A stretch of DNA of 64,000 nucleotides from Tillus elongatus (GCA_964006375.1 OZ023266.1:68042891-68106890), one strand, 5' to 3'; shown: positions 49,880 through 62,810, numbered from the stretch's first letter. The notes: generated by a model from the sequence alone, not told the origin. A program made the numbers and translations.

Positions 49880-51180
49880 GAAAAACAAATATGATAACTG
49901 GTCATAACTTATGTGTATTATTTATGACTAAGGCAAAAAATATATGCAAAACGCATACACATCCATGTTTTGTATATAATTCTTGTGAAGTATGCAATTT
50001 TCAGCGCTACCGCATATTTTTACCTAAGTTGTATGTTACTGCATATTTAAGGAATTAAAGAAAGATAAAAATCACATCTATTTAAAATAACATTAATAAC
50101 CAGGTTTACCTGGAATACGTTTCTACCCAATTCGCAAATATTTTCTGTCGATCTAGAATGATCGTCCTTTGTACTTTGAGGTGAATTTGCCCATTTTCTC
50201 ATCCCATTCATAGGTACATTTCGACCGATAAGGCAAGTTTTCGAGAAGACCTGTCTTGCTTACTTACTCACCTTACTTGTCAGATACTTAAAAAAACAGA
50301 GTCCTGATCACGAAGACCAGGTCATATCCCTGTGAAATTTTGGAAAACTAATCAAGACCGGATGTTGAAATTGGTTTCTCAAAATAAAAGCTTTGTAAAA
50401 ATGTGCCAGTATATCTAATCGTTCATTTCGTTTCACTCTGAGTTACGTGGTTAAGCACTGAGAAATATTACATTAATAATACAAATATTGTAGTGTGTAA
50501 TGTCTTTTGTAAACTTGTACATCTATAACGATAATTTTACTTTATAGATAAAACATTACCCTGATTTAAGAGAAGATAATGGAAAAGTTTTTTGCACCCT
50601 TTGCGATGTGGCGAAAATTAGTTTATATACAAGTTTAGAGTAGACAAAATTTCTCACAATAACGTCATATTTATTTTTGTCATAGGGATTTTAGTTTTGA
50701 AGTTATATGCTTGGAAAATTCTTGTATTCATTTGGGACTAGGCTTCCTTTTCGGTTTATATATTGTTACGTTCTTCGGGGCTCTGAATTTGTTGACTACT
50801 AAAATACAGCTCTTCAAATTACTAATTATTTACAACCAACTATTTTCCAACACCACCATCAACTAAAATATTTCTCTCTATTACTAAATGTCCATAGAAC
50901 TATATTTCACTATACGCCTTCTATGATCGGTTATTATACACCAACAATAACTCACTACTGACTGAGTCCCTCTATCTTCGGCTCACATATTTATATTGTC
51001 CACAGAGTAATTCTAGATCTTTCTACATTGTTTAATATATCTGCCATTTCTAATTCATTCTCGAAATATAACTCTAGAGTATTCACTGTTACCAACACAG
51101 TTTACAACCTGTCTGTGACCATAGAAGTAACAAAGTTCATAAACTTAATTATCATAGAGACGGACGTGACACTGCGCCCT
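49880..51180. other. Intron, mostly unrecognised; possible 3' LTR at its end
   Basis: No coding signal. The stretch from about 50765 (TGTTACGTTCTTCGGGGCTC) to 51180 lies just downstream of the gypsy integrase end and could be its 3' LTR, but no second copy was found to prove it. Confidence 0.4.
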
Positions 51181-53217
51181 TCTTACATTCGATCGGTCCC
51201 GGTCGAAATCTGACATTTCTGGTATGGAGTAAGCCTGTGCATATGGACTACCTTCATCTTGTTCTTTGGGCTCCTCTGAATGTGATAGACAACGTCATTG
51301 ATCCATTCGACCACTTTATAAGGATCTTCCCAAAATTTCTGTAGTTTCAGTGACCGTCGCTTGCGCCGTACTGGATTGTAGAACCACACCCGATCTTATT
51401 CTTTAAAATCAGCTGGATTAGCTCGCACGTCATAACGGGTCTTTGTGCGGTGGCCTTCTACCAGTATGTGCATTCTGACAGCAAAATGGAGAGCTTTCCT
51501 TCTCGTCAATATGTCGGAGCTCTCTTTAAGCAAAGTTCTTACGTTGCACTGGTTCTTCCGCACAATTGCTCTTGGTCTGGTGTTTCTACCTGCACAAATA
51601 TTTCTGCAGGCTCTATTATTCCTGTCGGTATCAGCTCTATTCCAACAAATGTGTTCACTGATCTTTTTATGGGTTCACTTCACATTTACATGGCCTTTAC
51701 ACCTTTCAACTTGTACTTCTCCCATAATTTCTTTCCTACTTGCTTCTGGTTGAGTAACTGGGTCGTCTCTTCCTCACACCGCTCTCTTCATTGGAATGGC
51801 AATTTCAAGGCAGACGTTGCTATTTTCTTCTATGGTGATTTTCGGCACTACCAGGTTATTGCCAGGCGACATTATTATTTCTGCACCGCCAATAGCCAGA
51901 ATGGTAGTGCCAAGATCAAGTTTAGCGCACTGACCTTGAAGTATGTCCAAGCCAATTATAATCAGGTCTGATAAGGCAGCGACTATGGCTTTCTGCTTTG
52001 CCTTCCAATTTCAAGCTCGACGTCAGTTCGCCAAATACCTGGATCCGGCTCTCTTATTCGCCATCTTGTTACCATGTCGCGGCGAATAATCGTCCTAGGT
52101 GCGCCGGTATAGGCAACCATCAGGGTCTTATTGCCGTTTACGTGTCCATCTACGACTAGAGCGCTGTCAGAATCGCTAACCTGAGAAACCGTTACCGGCC
52201 TTGTCTTCACTTTCTCACATGCGCGTGATCGTAGAGCCCAACATTCGCCTCGTATATGTCCCGCCTTGTCGAGTTGCAGCAACGCAAGGCTTTTGTACGG
52301 TGTGCTCTTATTGGGTGCCTTATCTGTTCTGCTATCTTCTCTAGTATCGGCAAGACCTTAGATGAATCTGATTTAATTTCTTTTTGGGCTTGGAGACTCC
52401 GAACTTTCACGTGACTTTCTGACGCTTGATTTGCCGCTTCAAACTCCAAGGAATGTGCCAAAGCATCGTTCAAGTTTTTGTGTTTTACCATCCTTGGCGC
52501 CTGTTGGGTGTCGGTATCTCTGATGCCAGCAATGATGTTTGCAGCTGGTTCAAAAATTCCAACGGAGCTGTAGGGTAAGCTGATCGTGGTAATCTAGCAA
52601 CGTCGGCTTCGAACTGCTGGAAAGTCTCTTTCTATTTATGACAGCCACTTTTTAAATGAAATCTATGCAGCTGTCGTAAATGCTGATCGCCAAATATCAT
52701 CTCTCATTGATGTCTAATACTGTAAAAACTGAATTGTTCTTCCCTGGGAATTCCTTGAAGCACATCTAGGGCGTCTCTTCTGAGAGCTACAATTAACGAA
52801 GTCGCTTTCTCCCTCTCTCTCGTTCCAACCCTTTGCTGTGGCAGCGGCTGAGAACTGGCGTAGACAAATATCCCATGGGACTGAGCCATCAAATGTGGGG
52901 ACGTTAATTCTTACCCCCGGGGTATCTACGAGTCTGATGTTTCCCTTGGCTAGGATATCACACTTCTTTTCTAGTGATTGCATTCCCTGTTGAACGTCTT
53001 CTTGTATACCGTAAGCTTGTCGTCGCTGAAACCCCTCACACGGCTTTCTACTTGCTGGAAGATGTCGTCTTTTACCTGCTTCATACGTTCGTCCACACAT
53101 AAAGTAATGTTCTCCATACTGCTGCCCCGTTCTTGTAACATTTTCTTAGTTTATTCATCTCTTTTTATGGCTTCTTCATTTCTTTTTCTGGCTTCTTCTC
53201 CTCGGTGTGGAATCAGG
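51181..53217 (-). mobile_element. Gypsy-type LTR retrotransposon remnant, RT deleted
   Basis: On the minus strand from 53217 to 51181: gag-like INVPTFDGSVPWDICLRQFS and, in a shifted frame, REKATSLIVALRRDALDVLQ (52704-53100); a further gag/knuckle region (52207-52491); a protease-like VVDGHVNGNKTLMVAYTGAP (DTGA-type motif here YTGA) and GLDILQ-like text (51950-52282); then the end of integrase, RYDVRANPADFKE and VWFYNPVRRKRRSLKLQKFW (51183-51440). Reverse transcriptase, RNase H and most of integrase are missing. Frameshifts occur throughout. Confidence 0.82.
52207..53100 (-). pseudogene. Gypsy gag region, frameshifted
   Basis: Two overlapping open pieces share the gag core. TFDGSVPWDICLRQFSAAATA, then AKGWNEREGE in one frame, continues as KATSLIVALRRDALDVLQGI in another, so a frameshift lies near 52800. 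The upstream KKCDILAKGNIRLVDTPG text is part of the same gag. The plus-strand open frame at 52978-53220 is antisense to it. Confidence 0.78.
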
Positions 53218-53690
53218 TAATATGTTGTCATGACAGCTCCAAATAACACGAAATGTTATAAAATAGAGACTGTGCACAACCAACTAACAGTTTGTAAATT
53301 GTCAGTCCTGACACATTTCTTAATATAGGGATAATGTATGTAAGGCTAGATATAGTCTTACCATAATTAGAACCGCAGACTGGTTTGACGGCGACCCCGT
53401 CGTACATCTAACAATGTTCGAGAAGGCTGGCTACCATAGCCGTTTTACTTTATAGGTGTGTTCTCGCTGTAATTAGTATACCGTATTGACGAGCGAAACC
53501 AGTCTGCGGTTCTAATTGTGGTGAGAATATATCTAGCCTTACATACATTGTCCCCATATTAGGGAAGAAATGGCCCAGGGCTGACAATTTGCAAATTGTT
53601 AGTTGGTTGTACACAGTATCTATTTTATAACATTTTATGTCACTTTCAGCTGTCGTGACAACATACTACCTGGTTCCGCACCGAGCTGGC
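53212..53690. repeat. Inverted repeat, ~180-bp arms, next to gypsy gag start
   Basis: The left arm 53212-53395 (GGAATCAGGTAATATGTTGT then CATGACAGCT, later ACCGCAGACTGGTTT) pairs with the right arm 53499-53690 (AAACCAGTCTGCGGTTCTAA, later AGCTGTCGTGACAACATACT). A loop of about 100 bp separates them. The phrase GTCGTACATCT(A/C)ACAATGTTC occurs in the loop (53398) and again just outside the right arm (53698). Confidence 0.88.
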
Positions 53691-53729
53691 GTCCCTGTCG
53701 TACATCTCACAATGTTCTAGTTTCTCAGT

Positions 53730-54335
53730 TTTGTGAAAATTGTAATAAAGTTACAAGTAAAAAAGGTAACGCGATTTAACAACAAGTGTGGAATGTGCTT
53801 GAGAAAAATAATGTCTTGGTTTCGAAAGATTGTGTAGTCGAAGACCTCAACATTAATATGTGCCAATTACATGGGTCGATGTTTTTAATTAATAGGTGTG
53901 AATAATAAAGGTCAGAAGTCACTATAACTGAGTGTTGCATTCTTTATATTTTGACTAGATATTGCTTTTGTTAAGATATTATTTATGATATCAAAAAATG
54001 GAATTAAAATTCTCCCATAGAGATAGACAATATTAAACGGTAAAATACATATGTTGCATATTTTCATAAGATATGTATGTATAATTGACGTATATTTAGA
54101 GGAAATTTCTTGCATATATAAGGGTAATTTAAATTTGAGCCTCACCTTAGGGAATCTTGCTTATTTTTAAAGATATAGGCTACATATAAATTCGGCTGAG
54201 TTGTGTGCTTTTTAATAGGCTGCAAAAAATCTAACTTCCTGCAACTGTCGTTAAAAAAACCGTCAATAAACTCGAAAATGCTGTTTTGTATTTTTGCCTC
54301 TTGCTCATAAATTTGAACTCGCACCTGTTTGTATG
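53730..54335. other. AT-rich intron, nothing recognised
   Basis: No coding signal or repeat seen. Confidence 0.5.
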
Positions 54336-54336
54336 A

Positions 54337-54339
<3 letters not shown>

Positions 54340-54429
<90 letters not shown>
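54340..54429. repeat. (TA)n microsatellite
   Basis: About 90 bp, abutting a family A repeat end. Confidence 0.97.
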
Positions 54430-54435
<6 letters not shown>

Positions 54436-54560
54436 CCCCGGATATGGGTTCTAGGAGTCCTAGTTCGCGCTCATTTGGAAAAAATTCTAAATTCACAAGT
54501 TGGGATCTCCCCATTAGTGAATTTTTTGTAGGAAAATTCGCTAAAAAACATAATATAGTG
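54430..54560. repeat. Family A repeat fragment
   Basis: AACTGACCCCGGATATGGGT, then TCTAGGAGTCCTAGTTCGCG, nearly the same as 2904-3030. Confidence 0.8.
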
Positions 54561-54915
54561 TGTTTTACGTTTCTTTATAAGAGTTCAAATAAATAAGCCA
54601 GAGACGAACATTGAAAATCGTTCTTTCCAGTTTTTTGACATTTTCTTGGACGACAGTTGCAGAAAGTTGCTTTTGTTTGCGGCATATTAAAGAGCAATAA
54701 ATTTAACAACTTGGCCGAGTATTAATCTACCCTATATCTTAAATAATAAGCGAGGTCCCCATGGTGAGGCTCGAAGTTAAATTACCCTCTATGTACATAT
54801 GTATTTAGCTCAGTGTTCGTTGCATATATTCCTTGCCTTATTCATGACACATATCAATATCACCTTTTATCAAAGGCAATGGCTCAAGTACTGATGTCGC
54901 TGAATCATCACTTAC

Positions 54916-55011
54916 CAGTTTCTCTCCTGATAGCACTTCAAGAAGAGCCAGCAATTTTGTTCCGTCCTTAAGATCTTCGATCAAGTCGTCTACCCTAAGC
55001 GGTGGAACTCG
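54916..55011 (-). CDS. Msp300: Msp300 exon: CH1 domain, middle part
   Basis: A 96-nt exon of 32 codons in phase 0 at both ends. Its acceptor is TTTTCAG just above 55011 and its donor is GTAAGT just below 54916. It reads RVPPLRVDDLIEDLKDG, then TKLLALLEVLSGEKL. This is the well-known CH1 stretch of nesprins containing the DL.DG.KLL.LLE..SG core that forms part of the actin-binding surface. The N-terminal third of CH1 (the part with the TNWIN-like motif) is not found between 55012 and 64000, so the preceding exon probably lies beyond the window. Reading through the donor gives a stop 25 codons later, which confirms that the exon ends here. The next exon continues the domain directly. Confidence 0.95.
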
Positions 55012-55276
55012 CTGAAAATAAGAAGCGATTATTAGATTATGAGCGTAGATAGGATTAAGCATAATATAGTAAGTATTTATTTCCTGCAAAAACTGATTTG
55101 TTGATGAGATTATTCATAATATACAAGTAGAATAGTGTTTTTAAAGCAATAACAATTAGAACTTAATTACAACTAGACTTTATTGGATAGTTCCAACGCG
55201 GCTAGTAAGTTAATGCTAGATAAATTTCTGAAACTCTTTGCACCTTATAAATGTTATTTAAGCAGGTAATAAAAAT

Positions 55277-55565
55277 TTAAAAAGTCTGGACGCAGCAAGT
55301 GCGTTATGCTAGTGAATTTTCATAAAAATATTTTTCATAGCAAATATGTCTTTTTTAATGAAACGGGGTATCTAATTTGGTTACCAGTATAACCTATATA
55401 TTAGAAAAAATGTAAATACCATATTTCATCAAAATAACTTTATTTTTTTGCAAAAGTACAGAAATTTTCCGAAAATAAACTTAAAATGTACCTAAAAAAC
55501 TGGTCCGATTTTTCTGACCAATAAACCTCTTCAAGGTATTTACCCACCTGCCAAGATATAATTAT
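55277..55565. repeat. Family B repeat copy
   Basis: AAAAAGTCTGGACGCAGCAA, then GTGCGTTATGCTAGTG. The interior is the reverse complement of 20395-20640 with mismatches. Confidence 0.75.
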
Positions 55566-55579
55566 TTACAGAAAGATTT

Positions 55580-56540
55580 TCGATTTCAAAAAACCCTCGA
55601 TATGTGTTCTAAGGGACCTAGTTTCTGCCCGTTTGATGGAATTTTTTCAAAATTCAAAAGTCGCGATCTCCTCATGAGTGAAAATCCACCAAAAGAGAAA
55701 ATTTGTGTCACCAATGACTTATGAGCCACCCTGTTATTGTCAAAATAGTTTGATAAAATACCCTATAATTAACGTATACAATTGTTTCTTGTATCTTGAA
55801 ACACATTAAAGATATGGGTTCTAGGGAGCCTTGTTCGCGCTCATGTGAAGAAATCTTTTTAAAATTCAAAAGTTGCGGTCTCCTCAATAGCGAATTTCTT
55901 CTGCAAAATTCCCTAAAAATTCTAGATTATTAAACCATAAGCCCTATAACTAAATTTTCTGCAAACATTTTAGTAAAGTGAATGACGGTCTAAGCTAAAA
56001 CTTAAGGCTCTGTAAAACACACTTCTTGCGACATTTTCTCTACAAAACCCGTACTCGTTTCAGGTTCTTTGCACAAAAGTTGCTAATTTTGACGTTTAGA
56101 AGCACGACTTTGACGTTTTAAGAAGAAAAACCAGAAAGTACTTTTTCTGATATTTCTTGACCTTTTTGCGCCAAAACACCTGATTTGTGTCTATTATATA
56201 TAATAGATTTTGTTATCCACACGAAATATTTTTGGTTGGTGCATTTTTTTGGTCATCAGCGACACCCATTTTTTTTCCTTAATATAACTTGTTTTTATTT
56301 TACCTTAAAGATCTAAATTTTGATACATAGTATACCTTAAATAATATTAAAAAAAACGTGCATAGCAAATTTGTCATTTGTTATTTCCGGAGATACAACA
56401 ATTTTCCGAAAGAACACTTTGGTACCTGTGTTTATGTTATGAAACGTAAACTATATACTAAAATTCAGATCTCTATCTTGTAAGAAAAAAGTTATAAGCA
56501 TTTAATAAAAAAAGTTTGTAAGGTGTCTTCAAGACTGTAG
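55580..56540. repeat. Family A repeat, degraded cluster
   Basis: Two A-like starts (55597 CTCGATATGTGTTCTAAGGG and 55810 AAAGATATGGGTTCTAGGGA) are followed by CTCCTCA and GTGAA phrases. The later part (55930-56530) parallels 18660-18960 in reverse. Non-coding. Confidence 0.65.
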
Positions 56541-56947
56541 TGGCTTGTTCGGACCCCGATTATAAGCTAATTTTAGTAAGACTCATAGTAAAAAGCCAGA
56601 TAGTCCTATTTCTGTCCGGACAGTTTTGCAAAAGCTTCTGGCTTACCAGCTCGACGACGTTGGCCATTTGATGAACTTTATATTAACTTTATATTATACG
56701 GATGATAAAATAAATGTAAACAAACCCCCTTCTTTGTAGTTGGTGTTTCTGATGTGTTAGAACAAGTCAACTAGACTTTAAAATCACGGTGCTCTGTCAC
56801 GATAAATAATGGCGTTAATTAGGATCCTGTTTAGTGTTAGTGCCGTAAAAAAAGTTCAAAAAATGATACAAAAACATCTAATTAGCTCGGATATTTTACA
56901 GTTAACAAAATTAAATTTAGTTGCTATGGTAACAACTATGATATTTA

Positions 56948-57299
56948 AGAGCCTCGCTGGTCCAGGGGTAAGAACGTGTGCCTCTGAACCGAAGAGTACT
57001 GGGTTCAACTCCAAGGTTCTCCTTTCATTTTTTCAGTAATACTGTACGATTAACATCAACCGAGGTTGTCGCGTTGTAATTGAGCAAGTTGAATGTCTGC
57101 ACGTTTCGCCCTTCAGACGGGGCCTGAGACATCAGTACTGTGTCCAGGCGATGTTGGGCACGTTTATCATCCCTACCCTCGTTACAGAAACGCAGGGGTT
57201 CGGCGAAATTTACAGGATAGTGAGCGGTAAACTGCTCCCTGGGGTCGGTGATTGGCGATAGTCGGGGACATAGACTGACGTTAAAGTACAAAAAAAAAG
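56948..57299 (+). mobile_element. tRNA-derived SINE, copy 2, with 9-bp target-site duplication
   Basis: The head contains TGGTCCAGGGG (A box) and GGTTCAACTCC (B box, matching the GGTTCRANYCC consensus). The body matches copy 1 at 52-403 by eye at about 80 percent. It ends in an A-rich tail AAAAAAAAAG. The 9-bp direct repeat ATGATATTT at 56938-56946 and 57300-57308 brackets the element exactly. Confidence 0.9.
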
Positions 57300-57770
57300 A
57301 TGATATTTTATAAATAAGCTATCAAAGCTTTACAGCGGTTTTTTTTAATAGACTTCCGTTTATGATCTCAAAGCAGTACTGGTAGCAAGCTCTACAATTA
57401 ATTACAATGCAATGTGAGATTTTTCCTGAGGTCTGTGTGAATTACATAAGTATACTAACGCTAAGTAGTCTAAAACAATTTTATACACACAAATTACACT
57501 AAACAAATATCCTTGTCAAATTTTTTAGGTATGTGCCATTTTGCATGCTTAGTAAATCTCTTTAATAGATTTTGAGAATTTTTGTTGTATGCTCCTTCGT
57601 TCTTCCGAAATAGTCTTATATAATCTTATACTTCTAGTCATTACAATATTGAACTATAGGTTTATTTTTTATGCTACTGAATATGAGTCTCCCTGTTGTC
57701 TAGTTGAGTATAAATTCACTTCACTAGTTTTTATCACTTAATGTTTGTTTTTATTTTGTTATTCACTTTG

Positions 57771-58110
<340 letters not shown>

Positions 58111-58119
58111 AAATTTTCT

Positions 58120-59095
58120 GCCAGCCAGTTGTTTGCTATACACAATTTATCAAATTTGTTTTAAATTGGTTTACCATCAGACATATATGCCGTTGAGGAG
58201 TAGTTTAGAGACTACGATAAATCATTTTAAAGGGTTTAGGATTGCTCTATAAATGTAAACCTAGATGTGTGGGTCGAAGACGTGTAAGATGTTGAATAAT
58301 TAAAATTGTGTTTAAACAAATTATTGCGTTATTATTGTAGGATAAATACTTCTCAATACATCCACGTATAATTAATTATATAAACTCAAATTGTCCAGCA
58401 GCTACCCACTTTCGTTTTAAAAATATCCCTTTCACTCAATTTACTAGGTATGTTAACAAGAACTAACAACCCTTCACAATCTAATAAAACAATTTGAGTC
58501 GGCCCAGGTCTTCAGCACAATCATTATTGAGTATTGAAAGCTACTAGCTAGAAAATCGATCCAAGTTAATCACATAGTCATGTAACGGCATTCCTAACAT
58601 GTTATAATTATCTACATGTCAGTTGGTGTGAAACTGACAAATGTGTTAAGAGGATTCTGTGATAATTTTATAATTCCATGAAGACCTATTTTAGGATCTC
58701 ACGACAAAAATAGAAATTTTGTTGCAGTATCATTTGGTATATAGTACAATAATATTATGTTATTCTCCATCGTACATTACATCAAAGTAGGTAATTGTAC
58801 TTTGTAGGATTTTAGTTGTATTTGCAGTTATTAGCTAGGCGTGTCAATTTCGTCTGGAACAAAGCATACAATTTTAACTCAATATTTGGATAAAATAGAA
58901 AATTTAAGTTTCGGAAAGAGTAACGGTGTAATAGAGAGTGGTGGAAATGGATTGGTTTTAGTTGAAGACAGAAAGGAGGAATGTTTTAAAATAAATTATT
59001 GTCTATTGATCGAAATTTGAAGCCTGCCAAATTAGAAAAGTGTCATTGTCAATAAATTTGGAATATCAACGTTTGGATGAAAACTGACTAAATTG
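58120..59095. other. AT-rich intron, nothing recognised
   Basis: No coding signal or repeat seen between the family A fragment and the LINE. Confidence 0.5.
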
Positions 59096-59097
59096 CG

Positions 59098-61195
59098 CTG
59101 GAGAACAAGGAGGTGGCGCTGGGTGCCTTCCTAGACATAGAGGGGGCCTTTAGCAACACCTCGTTCGGATCGGTTCTGGCAGCTGCCCGGGAGCGTGGAA
59201 TAGAGGAGACCTGCTGCAGGTGGATCGGTTCCATGCTCAGGGACAGGGCGGTGTTCACCTCACTCGCGGGAGGGACTCTGCTGGCGCGGGTCGCGGCGGG
59301 GTGTCCGCAGGGGAGCGTTCTGTCTCCCTTGCTCTGGTGTCTAGTCGTGGACGGCCTGCTGGGGAGGCTCTCGGGAGGGAGGTATGAGGTACAGGGCTAT
59401 GCGGACGACATTGTCATCATAGTCCGAGGAAAGGTCACACAGGCAGTGTGGGAGCGTATGCAGACTGCACTGAAAGTGGTGGAAGGGTGGACGGTTGATC
59501 AAGGGCTCGGGGTGAGCCCCTAGAAAGCAACCGTCGTGCCGTTTACGAGGAGGAGGAAGTGTGAAAGCCACAGAACTCTCACTCTATACGGTAGGAGCGT
59601 TCCAATGGCCAGAGAGGTAAAATATCTTGGGGTCGTATTGGACTCTAAGCTAACCTGGAATGGTCACATTGGAAAAATACTGCGTAAGGCAGTCATGACC
59701 TTAGCCGTCACTAGGCGGCTATATGGAAAAACGTGGGGACTAAGACCTAGTATGGCCCACTGGCTGTACACAAGGGTGGTCAGACCATCGTTAACATATG
59801 CGGCACTGGTCTGGTGGCCTAAGGTGACACAATCCAGTGCCAAACAAAAACTAGGCAAGATCCAAAGGATGGCTTGCCTAGGCATCACAGGGGCCATGTC
59901 TTCAACCCCAACAGCCGCCATGGAGGTGTTGCTGGATCTACCCCCCCTACACTTAGTTATTATGGGAGAGGCCAGGCTAGGACTATACAGACTAGCCTGC
60001 AATGGTAGACTGAAGATCAACCCAGGCTTCAGGGGCCACTGCAAAATTCAGGAGATCGTGAAGGAACCCATGCTTGAAATGAGGTCAGACTTCGCGAGCC
60101 CGCGAATGTGCAGGGAAAACAACTTCACAGTGGAAATCCCTGATCGCGGGGCATGGCGGGAGGAGACGCCGGGCATACCACGGGACGCGCTCGTCTGGTT
60201 CACGGACGGATCTGGCAGGGAGCGTGGGACGGGGGCAGGTGTTTACTCGGAAGGACCGAGGGTAAGTCACAGTATTTCCCTCGGAGCCCATGCAACGGTG
60301 TTTCAGGCCGAGATATACGCCATCCTGCACTTTGTGCGGGAGAACAAGAGGAGGGGCTACATCAACAAGCGGATCCTCATAGCCACAGACAGCCAGGCAG
60401 CCCTTAAGGCACTAAGTAGCCCACGGGTAAATTCCTGGCTGGTGAGTGAGTGCCGAGACGAGACGAGCGACCTGGCTGGGCAGAATGAGGTGACCCTCAT
60501 CTGGGTGCCGGGTCACTCGGGGGTCAAAGGCAATGAAGAAGCTGACAGTCTCGCGAAGAGAGGGTCAGCAGAACCATTTATGGGACCAGAACCGGCTCTG
60601 GGCGTGTCAAAGAGCACTGCCAGGGGAGCCATTAAGTCCTGGGTTAGAAACCAACACAAGGTGTACTGGGCGGACTGTCCAGGGCTCAGACATGGGAAGT
60701 CAATAATTGACGGACCCAGTTCAAAGAGAGCTGTGGAGCTGCTAAACCTTAGCAGAGGACAGCTCAGAAACACAACAGGTCTCTTGACGGGACACATGGC
60801 CGTCAAGAAACACCTACATAAAATGGGGCGGTTCGAAGGGGACCTCGCATGCAGACTCTGCGGCGAGGGGGAGGAATCAGCCCAGCACATCTTGTGCGAG
60901 TGTATAGCTCTGGACCGGAAAAGACAACTGATCTACGGTCACTCTAGACCGGAGACAGAGCAATATAAAACTTCACCCTACCAATCACTGTGCAGACTAG
61001 TTCAAGGCACAGTGATTTTGGAATGGGTGGAGTAAGACTAGGGGTATGCACAATCAACCAAGGGTTGCGGTGCTATCGGGGCGGCAAGGCTGCGGACGAG
61101 CCCTGAGGGAACAAAAAAAAAAGCACAAGTAGAATACTTATTTGTAAGGCGCTTTGTACTATTGTTGTCACAATAAACTATTACTATTACTATTA
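59098..61195 (+). mobile_element. RNase H-bearing non-LTR retrotransposon, 5'-truncated
   Basis: Begins inside the RT and runs through RNase H to a 3' tail ending AATAAACTATTACTATTACT. GC-rich compared with its flanks. The remnant at 16340-18070 is a related but older copy. The layout RT-RNase H with a C-terminal Cys/His motif points to the I/LOA-like branches of non-LTR elements. Confidence 0.9.
59113..61035 (+). pseudogene. RT/RNase H ORF broken by a single in-frame TAG
   Basis: One reading frame from before 59113 to 61035 is interrupted only by TAG at 59521-59523. Before the stop comes the RT palm: ALGAFLDIEGAFSNTSF, AGCPQGSVLSPLLWCLVVDG and the catalytic GYADDIVIIV. After it come KATVVPFTRRRK, VKYLGVVLDSKLTWNGHI, LYTRVVRPSLTYAALVWWP, then RNase H with all four acidic positions: FTDGSG, FQAEIYAIL, TDSQAALKAL, GNEEADSLAKRG. 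The C-terminal CRLCGEGEESAQHILCEC is the usual Cys/His motif. The stop sits where relatives have a Gln or similar codon (a CAG to TAG change would suffice; inference). The ORF is 5'-truncated, so the endonuclease is missing. Confidence 0.92.
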
Positions 61196-61329
61196 CCACG
61201 CTTTTATTATCTTTACCTGTAATTTCCTAACATTGGAAGAACATTTTGAAATTACTTCTCACCCAATTCTAACCGTCATACTGACTTGCAGTATTGCAGA
61301 CTTACATAAGTCTAATGACAATCGATTCT

Positions 61330-62810
61330 ATGGTCTCGCAACCTCAAGGTTCAAAATGGCGGTAGCAACATGGCAAACGAAATTTTTTACTTACTTATTA
61401 TCCGATTCCACTCAAGATCAATATCTGAGGGTTTTGGTATCTTAGATTAGGAAATTGTAATTAGAATTTATTAATCCAAAATGACGGTGCCAACACGACA
61501 AACTAATATTGTCATTTATGATCCGATTTAACTCAAAATCGATATCTGCGGCTTTTCGGTATCTCAGATTAGTAATGTGTGGTTAAATCTTAGAAATGCA
61601 TTATGGCGATGCCAACATGGCTGACAAATTTTGTCATTAACTTAATTTTTATCCGACTCAACTCAAGATCAATGACTGGGAGTTTTTTGAATCTCAAATT
61701 AGGAATTCGTGGTTAAATTTTAGAAATTCATAATGGCGATGCCAATGTGGCAAACGAATTTTGTCATTTATGGGCAGATTTAACTCAAAATCAATATAGG
61801 GGGTTTTCCGTATCTCGGACTTCGAATTTGTGGTTCAATTTTAGATATTTGGGGTTTTCTGTATCTCAGATCAATGTTATCATTTATGGTTCGATTTCAC
61901 TCAAAATCGATATCTGGAGGTTTTCGGTGTCTTAGATTAGGAATTTGTGGTTTAATTTCAGAGATTTTTAATGGCGATTCCAACATGGCAAAAATGTTTG
62001 TCATTTATGGTCCGATTTTACTCAAAATCGATATCTGGGGATGGTCGATATCTCAGATTAGGAATTTGAGCTTAACTTCTAAAAATTCACAATGGTGCAC
62101 ACGAATTTTCTTACTTATGACACAATTTAACTCAAAATCGATATCTGAGGCTTATTGGTATGTCAGATCAGGGAATTGTAGTTAATTTCAGAAATTCATA
62201 ATGGCGGTGCCAACATGGCAGACGAATTTTGTCATTTATAGTCCAATTCAATTCAAAATCGATATCTGGGGTATTTTCAGTATCTTAGATTAGGAATTTG
62301 TGCTTACGTTTTAGAAATTCATCATGGTGATGCCAATATGGCAGACGAATTTTGTTATTTTTGACCCGATTCAACTCAAAATCGATATCTGTACGTTTTC
62401 GGTATCCAAAATTAGGAATTTGTGGTTATATTTTAGAAATTCAAAATGGCGATGCCAACATGGCAGACGAATTTTGTTATTTCTAATCCGATTCAACTCA
62501 AAATCCATATCTGTAGGTTTTCGGTATCTCAAATTAGGAATTTGCGGTTAAATTTCAGAAACTCACAATGGCGATCCAACATGGCAGATGAATTTTGTCA
62601 TTTATATTCCGATTGAACTTAAAATCGATAGCTGTGGGTTTTCGATATCTCAGATGAGGAATTTGTGGTTAAATATTAAAAACTCAAAATAGCGGTACTA
62701 ATTGCAGACGTATTTTGTTATTTATGGTGCGATTCAACTCAAGATCGGTATATGGGCGGTTTTGCCATCACATATTAGGAATTTAGAGTAAAATTTTTAA
62801 TAAAATCTAT
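61330..62810. repeat. Satellite-like tandem repeat, ~122-bp unit, about 12 copies
   Basis: Diverged units share AAATGGCGATGCCAACATGG, CAGACGAATTTTGTCATTTA, GATTCAACTCAAAATCGATA and TCGGTATCTCAGATTAGGAA. Unit anchors (ATGGCG..GCCAACATGG) are near 61355, 61481, 61603, 61732, 61971, 62203, 62323, 62445, 62568 and 62690, with truncated units near 61850 and 62090. Short open frames along it are by-products. Confidence 0.92.

Noticed and set aside
51445..51971. Plus-strand frames of 102 and 173 codons with membrane-like sequence
   Set aside because: Antisense to the deleted gypsy pol region; integrase and protease pieces are readable on the minus strand.
59341..60890. Minus-strand frames of 76-126 codons
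   Set aside because: Shadows opposite the RT/RNase H ORF.
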